A stretch of DNA of 5,435 bases from Atopobium sp. (GCA_018376005.1 JAHACE010000117.1:1-5435); one strand, 5' to 3'. Positions 1 through 5,002 are shown, counted from the stretch's first letter. The notes: a model not told the origin generated them from the sequence alone. Numbers and translations are program-made.

Positions 1-468
1 AGGGGAGAAGACCGTTACTCAATGACGCTTCTGGCAACCTCAGATAATCCTCATTTTGTTGCTTCTCGTTTTGAGGTGGATTATGAGGGCATCACCTACA
101 CCGCTGAAACGCTCAGAAGATTGCGTAAGGTATATCCCTCTAACGTTGAATTTTTCTTTATTACTGGTGCAGATGCAATTGCTGATATTGTCACCTGGAA
201 AGATGCACAGACCGTAGCTGAGCTTGCTCACTTTGTTGCTGCAACACGTCCTGGTTATGAGCTGAGTCGTGCTCAAAAGGTTATTGCAGACTCACCTTAT
301 GACTTCAAGGTAACCTATCTTGAGGTTCCCGCACTAGCAATCTCATCAAGCTACTTGCGTAGTAGAGTTCAAAATGGTCAGAGCCTCAGATACCTGACTC
401 CCGATTCAGTTACAGGCTACATTCATAAGCATGGACTTTACGGCGCTGATACAACTCCGCTCAATTAA
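1..468 (+). CDS. nadD: Nicotinate-nucleotide adenylyltransferase, 3' part
   Basis: NadD transfers AMP from ATP to nicotinate mononucleotide to make deamido-NAD, a cytosolic step of NAD synthesis. The reading frame is open from base 1 (it begins RGEDRYSMTLLATS), so the gene starts upstream and the ATG at 22 is internal. The visible 155 residues hold the family signatures: YTAETL after the first conserved block, FFFITGADAIADIVTWKD (about 160-204), the SRPGY-like motif ATRPGYEL, and the C-terminal nucleotide-binding signature ISSSYLRSR (340-366) followed by LRYLTPDSVTGYIHKHGLY. The N-terminal GxFDPxHxGH ATP-binding motif and about 50-60 residues lie outside the window. The visible part is collinear with the family without gaps. 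It precedes yqeK and rsfS, its usual neighbours. The stop codon is TAA 466-468. Confidence 0.95.
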   Translation, partial: RGEDRYSMTLLATSDNPHFVASRFEVDYEGITYTAETLRRLRKVYPSNVEFFFITGADAIADIVTWKDAQTVAELAHFVAATRPGYELSRAQKVIADSPYDFKVTYLEVPALAISSSYLRSRVQNGQSLRYLTPDSVTGYIHKHGLYGADTTPLN

Positions 469-546
469 GCGGTAAAGCCAAAACGACCCGCTGCTCAGGT
501 TGATATACGCTCGTAGCAAGGCGTGTCAAACAGGTAGAGATTAGGC

Positions 547-573
547 TTGACTCAATATTTTGTAGGACATAAT
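547..573 (+). promoter_or_regulatory. Weak candidate promoter before yqeK
   Basis: TTGACT (547-552) and CATAAT (568-573) each match the sigma-70 consensus at five of six positions, but the spacer is only 15 bp. Transcription would start near 580, after the ATG at 572, and would then favour a start at 600, 621 or 633 for yqeK. If instead yqeK is read from the nadD transcript, the AGGA at 564-567 is the ribosome-binding site of ATG 572. The two readings exclude each other. The rest of the 469-571 gap shows nothing convincing. Confidence 0.3.
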
Positions 574-652
574 GGAAAGAACACTTATAGCAAAAGATAT
601 TGTCTACTCCGCAGAACAACATGAAGAGTCATATGTATCACAAGAACCCTAA
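572..652 (+). other. Probable true 5' end of yqeK in another frame
   Basis: AGGA at 564-567 lies 4 nt before ATG 572, the best-placed initiation site between nadD and yqeK. It opens a 26-codon frame containing the string IVYSAEQ and stopping at TAA 650-652. The body of yqeK is in another frame (+1 relative to this one). The last sense codon and stop read CCC TAA; a +1 slip of tRNA-Pro from CCC to CCT would give ...SQEP joined to KRFAHS. Alternatively a small deletion (2 nt, or any length of 3n+2) near 617-621 joins YSAEQ to MKSHMYHKNPKR. A short upstream peptide with no function is the null explanation. Confidence 0.45.
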
Positions 653-1181
653 GCGTTTTGCGCATTCTATCTCTGTGGGACATTGTGCAGAAACGCTTGC
701 GCAGGCTTATGGTGCAGATATGTTGAGCGCTCGTGTTGCAGGTATTTTGCATGATTGGGAGAAACTTCTTCCTGATGCAGAAACCATTGAACTGGCAGAG
801 CGCTTTCGTATCCAGACGGAAGCTCCTTATCAGAAAATTGTTGGACTCTTACACGGTCCTCTCGCCGCAAAAACGCTACCAGCCATCTATCCTTGGCTTT
901 CTGAGCAGATTCTCAGCGCCATTCAGAAGCACACTGCGGGCGACCGTCAGATGAGCAAGCTAGACAAAATCTTGTACGTAGCTGATCTTATTGAGCCTCT
1001 GCGTCCAAACTTTACATCGGTCGAAGAAGCAAGAAACGTATATTTACGTGGCGGTTCTCTCGATGAGCTTTATGAGACGGCGTTTTGTAGCGTTATGATG
1101 TATGTGATTTCATCAAGGAGTTATTTGTATCCAAACTCAATTGCCCTATACAATGAGATGATTGAGAAGACATCTAAGTAG
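600..1181 (+). CDS. yqeK: YqeK, HD-domain bis(5'-nucleosyl)-tetraphosphatase (symmetrical)
   Basis: YqeK proteins are HD-superfamily metal-dependent hydrolases that split Ap4A symmetrically into two ADP in the cytosol. Counting from TTG 600, the metal and active-site residues are present in order: H22 (RFAHS), H51-D52 (ILHDWEK), H85 (LLHGPLAA), H111 (QKHTAG) and D129 (LYVADLIEP), followed by the usual C-terminal helices ending in SRSYLYPNSIALYNEM. At 193 residues the length is normal. The start is unsure. TTG 600 has no clear ribosome-binding site and a stop codon lies just upstream in frame (588-590). ATG 633 (182 residues) has a weak AAGAG 5 nt upstream (624-628). The best initiation site, ATG 572, is out of frame, which suggests a frameshift or small deletion at the N terminus. 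The catalytic core itself is intact. It lies between nadD and rsfS, as in many Gram-positive genomes. Confidence 0.85.
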   Translation: MSTPQNNMKSHMYHKNPKRFAHSISVGHCAETLAQAYGADMLSARVAGILHDWEKLLPDAETIELAERFRIQTEAPYQKIVGLLHGPLAAKTLPAIYPWLSEQILSAIQKHTAGDRQMSKLDKILYVADLIEPLRPNFTSVEEARNVYLRGGSLDELYETAFCSVMMYVISSRSYLYPNSIALYNEMIEKTSK

Positions 1182-1200
1182 CTTGGCTACATGAGAAAAC

Positions 1201-1204
1201 GGAG
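1201..1204 (+). promoter_or_regulatory. Ribosome-binding site that decides the rsfS start
   Basis: GGAG lies 6 nt before ATG 1211, ideal spacing. This supports ATG 1211 (MAATSLELAKTA) as the real rsfS start. The ATG at 1191, which is in frame with the rest of the protein, has no Shine-Dalgarno sequence and encodes an unrelated, basic, Leu/Gln-rich start. Confidence 0.8.
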
Positions 1205-1210
1205 AAATTC

Positions 1211-1616
1211 ATGGCTGCAACTTCACTTGAGCTTGCAAAGACTGCTGCAATTGCTGCAGATCAGCACTGGTGGAAATGCTCGTTTAGCTGACGCTATTGT
1301 TGATGAAGTTCGCGAGAAGGTCACGGCAAATTGCGGCGTTCGTCCAATTTCTACTGAGGGTCGCGACGGTCTCAATTGGATTCTGATTGACTACGGCTCA
1401 GTTGTTGTTCACGTATTCCAGCCTGAGGTAAGGTCCTACTATCGTCTTGAGCGACTTTGGGCGGATGCTCCTCGTGTAGAGCTGGATATTGAGGGCGCTA
1501 TGACTTCTGATATTCCTTATGCCGATCTTCCAGAGGATGCTTTGGCTCCAGCCTTTGAGCTTTCCGAGGATGATCTGGTAGACAATCTTCCAGAATCTGC
1601 TGATCCTACTGAGTAG
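1211..1616 (+). pseudogene. rsfS: Ribosome silencing factor RsfS, internally deleted and frameshifted
   Basis: RsfS binds uL14 on the 50S subunit and blocks subunit joining when nutrients are scarce. The start MAATSLELAKTAAIAAD (1211-1261) is typical of the family's first helix, but this frame hits TGA 16 bases after codon 17. The rest of the protein is in another frame from about 1260: ISTGGNARLADAIVDEV, then LIDYGSVVVHVFQPEVRSYYRLERLWADAPRVEL, an almost canonical RsfS C-terminal half, with an acidic tail (DLPEDALAPAFELSEDDLVDN) and stop TAG 1614-1616. The conserved segment normally between these blocks, DI-VLDV...TDYFVI, is absent. A deletion of about 62-68 bp (3n+2) explains both the missing residues and the frame change; the join at 1260-1261 shares AT. 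A 141-residue frame can be read from ATG 1191, but its N terminus is not RsfS-like and lacks a ribosome-binding site. Either a real pseudogene or an assembly deletion. Confidence 0.75.
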
Positions 1617-1626
1617 TGCTGGTGTA

Positions 1627-2961
1627 CTAGATTTGTTCGTTTTTGCCTGTAGGCATAGTGTCTGAGACGCGATGCTCAAAGCGTAGGTCTCTACCGTATT
1701 GCACAGCATCTGCACCAAATTTATCTTTGAGTTTATCGGTTACCTCGGAGAGATGACGTAAGTCACTCCGAGGTTTCTTTTTTGTTGTAGGCCCAGGGGC
1801 TGCGGCGTCAAACGTGTCATTAAATTGATCAAAAAGAGACGTTTGCACTGGTTTGGCATGCTCCTCATCTGAAAATGAGCTAATGCCAACGCCAAGCAGT
1901 CTTACTGGCTGACCTTCTTTCCAAATGGATGAAAGAAGACCAACGGCAATCTCTGCAAAGAGGTGCTCATCGTCAGTTGGAGTAGACATTCTTTTTTGAG
2001 CGGTATGAGACTCTGTTGCAGAGGCTTTTACCTTAAGCGTTACGGTATAACCTTGTAACTGTTTGCGGCGAAGACGTCTTCCTACAACTCCAGCAATGTG
2101 CCTAATAGCTTCTTCTATTTCTTGTTTATCAAACAAATCTGTTTCAAAGGTTCTCTCGTTAGAAACAGACTTAATGTCACGAGGCTGGGCAGCTTCATGA
2201 ACTTCAGAGATCTCTTTTCCTTGCGCGCGCAAAATCATCTTTGAAGCTGTATTGCCAACAAGGGAAGTTAGGTATGTTGCATCTGCTCTTGAGAGTTCTC
2301 CAAGCGTTTTGATTCCTTGCTGATGAAGAGTTTTTGCCATAGCAGGACCAATGCCGCTCATTGCCTCAATGGGCAGTGGTGCTAGAAAGCGGCCCTCTGT
2401 ACCAGGAAAGACCGCAGTAAGACCTCGAGGCTTTTCTTGTTCAGAAGCAATCTTGGCAATTGTTTTATTTGTTCCTAGTCCAATGGAGCAGGTAATACCT
2501 AGTGCTGCAACTTTCTTTTGTATGCGCTTACAAATTTCTAAAGGATTTTCTTTAGAAAATCTTCCAGGAGTAATGTCAAAAAATGCCTCATCAATAGAAA
2601 CTTGTTCAACAAGGGGAGTCTCATCTTTGAGAAAACCCATAACAAGAGCACTCATTTCTGAGTATCTGTCATAACGTCCTGAAGTCCAAATTGCATGAGG
2701 ACAAAGCCTTACTGCAGTAGCTGAAGGCATGGCAGAATGAACGCCATACTTTCTTGCTTCATAAGATGCGGTTGAAACAACGCCCCGTTTGTGAGGAGAA
2801 CCTCCTACAATTACAGGTTTTCCACGCCACTCAGGATGATCAAGTTGTTCTACAGATGCAAAGAACGCATCTAAGTCAAGAAGGCCAATAGCCTTACCAT
2901 GCCATTCAAAATCACACGATTTACGTGCGGTTTTATCTGATATGTTCTTTGACGTCTCCAT
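1627..2961 (-). CDS. dinB: DNA polymerase IV (Y-family translesion polymerase)
   Basis: DinB copies past damaged template bases with low fidelity and is usually part of the DNA-damage response. The 444-residue product is complete. The palm carries IGLLDLDAFFASVEQ with metal ligand D29 and probable steric-gate F34, the fingers carry STASYEARKYGVHSAMP, and the palm closes with VSIDEAFFDIT (catalytic D124, E125). SIGLGTNKTIAKIASE (159-174) and the helix-hairpin-helix thumb MSGIGPAMAKTL (201-212) follow. The little-finger domain spans about 262-363. QTSLF (373-377) is a sliding-clamp binding motif. The last 62 residues form a basic linker and a small helical tail (LSEVTDKLKDKFGADAVQYG) seen in related Pol IV proteins. 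ATG 2961 is preceded by no ribosome-binding site but sits 7 nt from a -10 element, which suggests a leaderless message. The gene is convergent with rsfS (10-nt gap) and divergent from rpsP. Confidence 0.95.
   Translation of the reverse strand: METSKNISDKTARKSCDFEWHGKAIGLLDLDAFFASVEQLDHPEWRGKPVIVGGSPHKRGVVSTASYEARKYGVHSAMPSATAVRLCPHAIWTSGRYDRYSEMSALVMGFLKDETPLVEQVSIDEAFFDITPGRFSKENPLEICKRIQKKVAALGITCSIGLGTNKTIAKIASEQEKPRGLTAVFPGTEGRFLAPLPIEAMSGIGPAMAKTLHQQGIKTLGELSRADATYLTSLVGNTASKMILRAQGKEISEVHEAAQPRDIKSVSNERTFETDLFDKQEIEEAIRHIAGVVGRRLRRKQLQGYTVTLKVKASATESHTAQKRMSTPTDDEHLFAEIAVGLLSSIWKEGQPVRLLGVGISSFSDEEHAKPVQTSLFDQFNDTFDAAAPGPTTKKKPRSDLRHLSEVTDKLKDKFGADAVQYGRDLRFEHRVSDTMPTGKNEQI
1742..1783 (+). 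terminator. Strong intrinsic terminator of the nadD-yqeK-rsfS operon, inside dinB
   Basis: Arms ACCTCGGAG (1742-1750) and CTCCGAGGT (1766-1774) pair perfectly over 9 bp. After a 3-nt bulge (AGA 1751-1753) an inner stem TGAC/GTCA (1754-1757 with 1762-1765) closes a GUAA tetraloop. A T-rich tract follows (1774-1783, nine T in ten). There is no T tract on the other strand, so it works on rightward transcripts only. It lies 126 nt after the rsfS stop and within the convergent dinB gene, where the same bases encode the KKKPRSDLRHLSEV linker. Confidence 0.85.
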
Positions 2962-2977
2962 AGATATAGTGTATACT
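2949..2977 (+). promoter_or_regulatory. Promoter of the rpsP-khpA-rimM-trmD-lepB operon
   Basis: TTGACG (2949-2954) and TATACT (2972-2977) each match the sigma-70 consensus at five of six positions with an ideal 17-bp spacer. Transcription should begin near 2984. The -35 lies inside the first codons of dinB and the -10 overlaps the -10 of dinB on the opposite strand. A second TATACT at 3042-3047 has no fitting -35. Confidence 0.75.
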
Positions 2978-2996
2978 TTTTACGTAAATAGAACAA
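2968..2996 (-). promoter_or_regulatory. dinB promoter, probably leaderless
   Basis: On the minus strand TTGTTC (complement of 2991-2996) and TACACT (complement of 2968-2973) are 17 bp apart. The -10 fits the TANNNT form. The A of ATG 2961 is the 7th base after the -10, so transcription would begin at the start codon. No Shine-Dalgarno sequence precedes the ATG, in agreement with this. The -35 is a poor match (3 of 6), as expected for a regulated promoter. Confidence 0.5.
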
Positions 2997-3003
2997 GTGT
3001 TTC
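2990..3003. promoter_or_regulatory. Candidate LexA (SOS) operator
   Basis: AGAACAAGTGTTTC resembles the Gram-positive/actinobacterial LexA box (GAAC-N4-GTTC; Bacillus form CGAACRNRYGTTYC), with a full GAAC half and GTTT in place of GTTC. It covers the -35 of dinB, where bound LexA would block RNA polymerase, and it also falls just after the predicted start of the rpsP transcript. dinB is a classical SOS gene, which makes the placement meaningful. Only one imperfect site is seen. Confidence 0.5.
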
Positions 3004-3135
3004 ATACATAAATTACGAGTACTTTTTGAAGAGAACAAATTTATACTTTTCGAGGTTAACGCGTTGTTGTACACTTGTAACCCGATTTGTGGCTTTGCGG
3101 TGCAGCCCATCTAACATCCGAGGCACCGCTCGTAT

Positions 3136-3142
3136 GGAGGAG
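3136..3142 (+). promoter_or_regulatory. Ribosome-binding site of rpsP
   Basis: GGAGGAG lies 6 nt before TTG 3149 and fixes this rare start codon. An in-frame ATG at 3134 overlaps the site itself and would add MEEFS, which is not part of bS16 proteins. Confidence 0.85.
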
Positions 3143-3148
3143 TTTTCA

Positions 3149-3517
3149 TTGGCAGTTAAGATTCGTCTGGCCCGTCACGGTGCCAAGAAGCGTCCGTACT
3201 ATCGCGTAGTTGTCGCTGATGGTCGCATGCCTCGCGATGGTCGTTACATTGAAGAAGTCGGTCGTTATAACCCACTGACTAGCCCAAAGACGATTGATAT
3301 CAACCTCGAGAAGGTTGACGAGTGGGTAGCAAAGGGCGCTCAGCCAACAAGCGCAGTTTCTCACCTCATTGAGATTGCTCGTACTGGTGCTCCAGTTGCA
3401 GAGAAGAAGACCAAGCTCTCCAAGAAGGCACAGGCAAAGGCTGCTGCAGCTGCAGAGGCTGCTGCTGAGGCTGCTGCCGCAGCTGCTGAGGAGTCCGAGG
3501 CTCCAGAGGCTGAGTAA
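3149..3517 (+). CDS. rpsP: 30S ribosomal protein bS16
   Basis: bS16 is an early-binding protein of the 30S subunit that stabilises the 5' and central domains of 16S rRNA. The first 80 or so residues match the family almost throughout: (M)AVKIRLARHGAKKRPYYRVVVAD, RDGRYIEEVGRYNPLT, then WVAKGAQPT. The start is TTG 3149, chosen because translation from there gives the invariant AVKIRL and because of the strong ribosome-binding site. The protein has 122 residues, longer than the usual 80-90, because of a tail: a Lys-rich stretch (KKTKLSKKAQAK) and then an Ala/Glu run ending in EESEAPEAE. Such tails are common in actinobacterial bS16 and are probably flexible. It is the first gene of the operon; khpA starts 3 nt after its stop. 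Confidence 0.95.
   Translation: MAVKIRLARHGAKKRPYYRVVVADGRMPRDGRYIEEVGRYNPLTSPKTIDINLEKVDEWVAKGAQPTSAVSHLIEIARTGAPVAEKKTKLSKKAQAKAAAAAEAAAEAAAAAAEESEAPEAE
3440..3490 (+). repeat. GCN/GAG triplet repeat in the rpsP tail
   Basis: Seventeen codons, 14 Ala (mostly GCT, also GCA and GCC) and 3 Glu, form a low-complexity, partly palindromic tract with repeated GCTGCTG and CTGCAG units. It encodes the alanine-rich tail of bS16 and could vary in length between strains by slippage. Confidence 0.8.
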
Positions 3518-3520
3518 ATC

Positions 3521-3823
3521 GTGTCTGAATTCACAGAGCCCACTGAGGTAGACGCTGTCGATCAAGACATTCAGGAGATGCCTTCTGACAAGGTTGCTGA
3601 CCTTGTTGAGTACATCGTTTGTGGTCTTGTCGATAATGAAGATGCTGTTGCACTCGACGTCACCGATCGCGAGGATGGAGCCTTGATTGAGGTTTCTTGC
3701 TCTGAGGAAGACGCTGGACGTGTCATCGGCCGCAAGGGTAGAACCATTAAGGCTATTCGTACTTTGGCTCGTGCTCTTGGCCAGCGTGTTGGCACCTCTG
3801 TTGATGTCGAGGTTGTAGGCTAA
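3521..3823 (+). CDS. khpA: KhpA-type KH-domain RNA-binding protein
   Basis: This 100-residue protein is a single KH domain of the YlqC/KhpA family, a small cytosolic RNA-binding protein that in several Gram-positives acts with KhpB/Jag on cell size and RNA regulation. The domain begins at about residue 22 (DKVADLVEYIVCGLVDNEDAV) and carries the RNA-gripping loop GRKG at 70-73 in VIGRKGRTIKAIRTLARAL. The first 21 residues are an acidic extension not found in the shortest homologues. The start is GTG 3521, 3 nt after the rpsP stop, with GAGG at 3506-3509 inside rpsP as a distant ribosome-binding site, so translation is probably coupled to rpsP. Its place between rpsP and rimM is conserved in many Gram-positive bacteria. 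Confidence 0.92.
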   Translation: MSEFTEPTEVDAVDQDIQEMPSDKVADLVEYIVCGLVDNEDAVALDVTDREDGALIEVSCSEEDAGRVIGRKGRTIKAIRTLARALGQRVGTSVDVEVVG

Positions 3824-3825
3824 TT

Positions 3826-4251
3826 TTGCGTAAACACTGGCGAGCAATTGCTCAAATTGTTAAAACGCATGGTAAAAGAGGGGAGGTTGTGACGGTTCCC
3901 GTTCACAGCCTTCCTTCTCTTATAGCTGAAGGCATGACAGTTGTTCCTGTTCCGCCTGCCGCTGAAGAGCTTGTGGGTAAAACGCTTCTGGTAGAAGAAG
4001 ATTGTCTTCCAGAAAACTTTGGTCTGGTCAATGTTTCTCTGCTTGTGGGTAGAGAAGTACTTGATATAGAACATGGTTCTCTGGGTGAAATTTCAGAGGT
4101 TCTTATTGGACCCACACAAAATGTGTGGGTACTTGAGGGACCTTTTGGCCAGGTAATGATGCCTGCTGTTGATGAATTTATCAAAGAGGCTCCAGCTGAG
4201 GGTCCCATTACCGTCTCAATTCCTCAGGGTCTTCTTAGGTTAGGTGAGTAG
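3826..4251 (+). CDS. rimM: Ribosome maturation factor RimM, shortened
   Basis: RimM binds bS19 in the 30S head and assists late 16S rRNA processing. The start is recognisable (IAQIVKTHGKRGEVV, residues 8-22), and so is the C-terminal PRC barrel (LVGREV...GSLGEISEVLIGPTQNVWVLEG...VMMPAVDEFIKE, about 70-130). Between VPVPP (residue 44) and AEELVGKTLLVEEDCLP (46-62) the usual second half of the N-terminal barrel, which ends with the G(V/I)xDRxxAE block, is missing. The protein has 141 residues, against about 160-180 for the family. The gap of about 27-40 residues is in frame, so a product can still be made, though the N-terminal domain may not fold. The start is TTG 3826, 2 nt after the khpA stop, with TAGG (3816-3819) as a weak ribosome-binding site. 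Confidence 0.88.
   Translation: MRKHWRAIAQIVKTHGKRGEVVTVPVHSLPSLIAEGMTVVPVPPAAEELVGKTLLVEEDCLPENFGLVNVSLLVGREVLDIEHGSLGEISEVLIGPTQNVWVLEGPFGQVMMPAVDEFIKEAPAEGPITVSIPQGLLRLGE
4110..4130 (+). repeat. Perfect 9-bp hairpin inside rimM
   Basis: ACCCACACA (4110-4118) and TGTGTGGGT (4122-4130) are exact inverted repeats around a 3-nt AAA loop. The hairpin lies in the codons for PTQNVWV of the PRC barrel. No T tract follows, so it is not an ordinary terminator. It might slow ribosomes or protect a cleaved mRNA end ahead of trmD, or be a by-product of the coding sequence. Confidence 0.6.
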
Positions 4252-4252
4252 C

Positions 4253-5002
4253 ATGCGTCTAGAAACGCTCTCAGTATTTCCTGAGGTCTTCTCGCCCTAT
4301 TTACATGCTTCTATTATGGGCAGAGCTCAAAAGGCAAACATTTTTGAGTTCTATGCACATGATTTGCGTGACTGGACACATGATAGGCATCGTACGGTAG
4401 ACGACGCTCCTTTTGGCGGCGGACAAGGCATGCTTATGAAGCCTGCTCCCATCTTTGAGGCAGTTCGTGCAATTTCCGATCAAGCGGAACCTAAGCCCTA
4501 TGTGGTGTTTTTCTCACCAGTTGGTAGGCAGTATTCTCAGGCAATTGCCCAAGAGCTTTCTGAAAAAGACCGCATTTTATTTGTCTGTGGCCGCTATGAG
4601 GGTATGGATGAACGCGTCTATGATCTGGCAGATGACGTAATTTCTATGGGAGATTACGTATTGACTGGTGGAGAGCTTCCTGCACTTACCGTTATTGACT
4701 CCGTTGTGCGTCTACTTCCAGGTGCGCTCGGCGATGAAATGAGCTCCCAAGATGAATCGTTTTCTGATGACGGTCTTTTGGAGTATGCTCAGTACACGCG
4801 ACCATCAAATTTTGAGGGGCGAGAAGTTCCGTCGGTGCTTCTATCGGGAGACCATGGTGCTGTTTCGGTCTGGAGACGACGCTCCGCACTTGCTCGTACA
4901 CGTGCTTGGCGACCAGACCTTCTTGAGACAGCTCAGCTCACCGATGATGATATTGCGTATTTAGCAGAACTTGATCAGCAATCTGGTGATGACGATGAGT
5001 AG
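4253..5002 (+). CDS. trmD: tRNA (guanine-37-N1)-methyltransferase
   Basis: TrmD methylates G37 next to the anticodon using S-adenosylmethionine, which prevents +1 frameshifting. It acts as a cytosolic dimer with a trefoil knot. ATG 4253 gives the standard start MRLETLSVFPEVF and is preceded by AGGTGAG (4242-4248); it begins 1 nt after the rimM stop. Conserved blocks in the 249-residue protein are RTVDDAPFGGGQGMLMKP (47-64), CGRYEGMDERV (112-122), the SAM-binding knot SMGDYVLTGGELP (131-143), R153 (equivalent to E. coli R154), SFSDDGLLEYAQYTRP (169-184) and VLLSGDHGAVSVWRR. The residue aligned with the proposed catalytic D169 of E. coli is E168, with D167 beside it. The gene is otherwise complete and in its usual place after rimM. 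Confidence 0.95.
   Translation: MRLETLSVFPEVFSPYLHASIMGRAQKANIFEFYAHDLRDWTHDRHRTVDDAPFGGGQGMLMKPAPIFEAVRAISDQAEPKPYVVFFSPVGRQYSQAIAQELSEKDRILFVCGRYEGMDERVYDLADDVISMGDYVLTGGELPALTVIDSVVRLLPGALGDEMSSQDESFSDDGLLEYAQYTRPSNFEGREVPSVLLSGDHGAVSVWRRRSALARTRAWRPDLLETAQLTDDDIAYLAELDQQSGDDDE

Larger units (their letters stand above)
2984..3148 (+). promoter_or_regulatory. Long structured 5' leader of rpsP
   Basis: About 165 nt separate the predicted transcription start from the rpsP start codon, with no credible coding sequence. Two inverted repeats stand out: ACAAGTGT (2993-3000) with ACACTTGT (3071-3078), 8 bp, and GCGGTGC (3097-3103) with GCACCGC (3123-3129), 7 bp, the latter ending 6 nt before the ribosome-binding site. 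GGTTA (3054-3058) can pair with TAACC (3078-3082) and would compete with the first helix at one base. This could be an autoregulatory ribosomal-protein leader, but no known class was recognised. Confidence 0.4.

Noticed and set aside
468..492. AGCGG/CCGCT inverted repeat just after nadD as a terminator
   Set aside because: Only 5 bp with a 15-nt loop and no T tract on either strand.
1191..1259. ATG 1191 as the start of RsfS
   Set aside because: No ribosome-binding site, and the encoded basic Leu/Gln-rich stretch is unlike RsfS. The same DNA read from ATG 1211 gives a typical RsfS N terminus.
1398..1718. Minus-strand frame over the end of rsfS and dinB
   Set aside because: It has no family features and overlaps two recognisable genes in other frames.
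3042..3047. Second TATACT as an additional rpsP promoter
   Set aside because: The only -35-like hexamer nearby (TTGAAG 3026-3031) is 10 bp away, and nothing fits at 16-18 bp.
2942..3148. Upstream in-frame extension of rpsP
   Set aside because: The frame is open by chance through the promoter and leader. The extra residues do not match bS16, and the ribosome-binding site at 3136-3142 fixes the start at 3149.
3146..3847. Open frame of 233 codons on the minus strand opposite rpsP and khpA
   Set aside because: It is rich in Ser/Leu/Asn with no recognisable domain and covers two certain genes on the other strand. The GCN repeat of rpsP keeps its antisense frames open.
4244..4252. GTG 4244 as the trmD start
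   Set aside because: It lies inside the ribosome-binding site and the rimM end. ATG 4253 gives the standard TrmD N terminus with good spacing.
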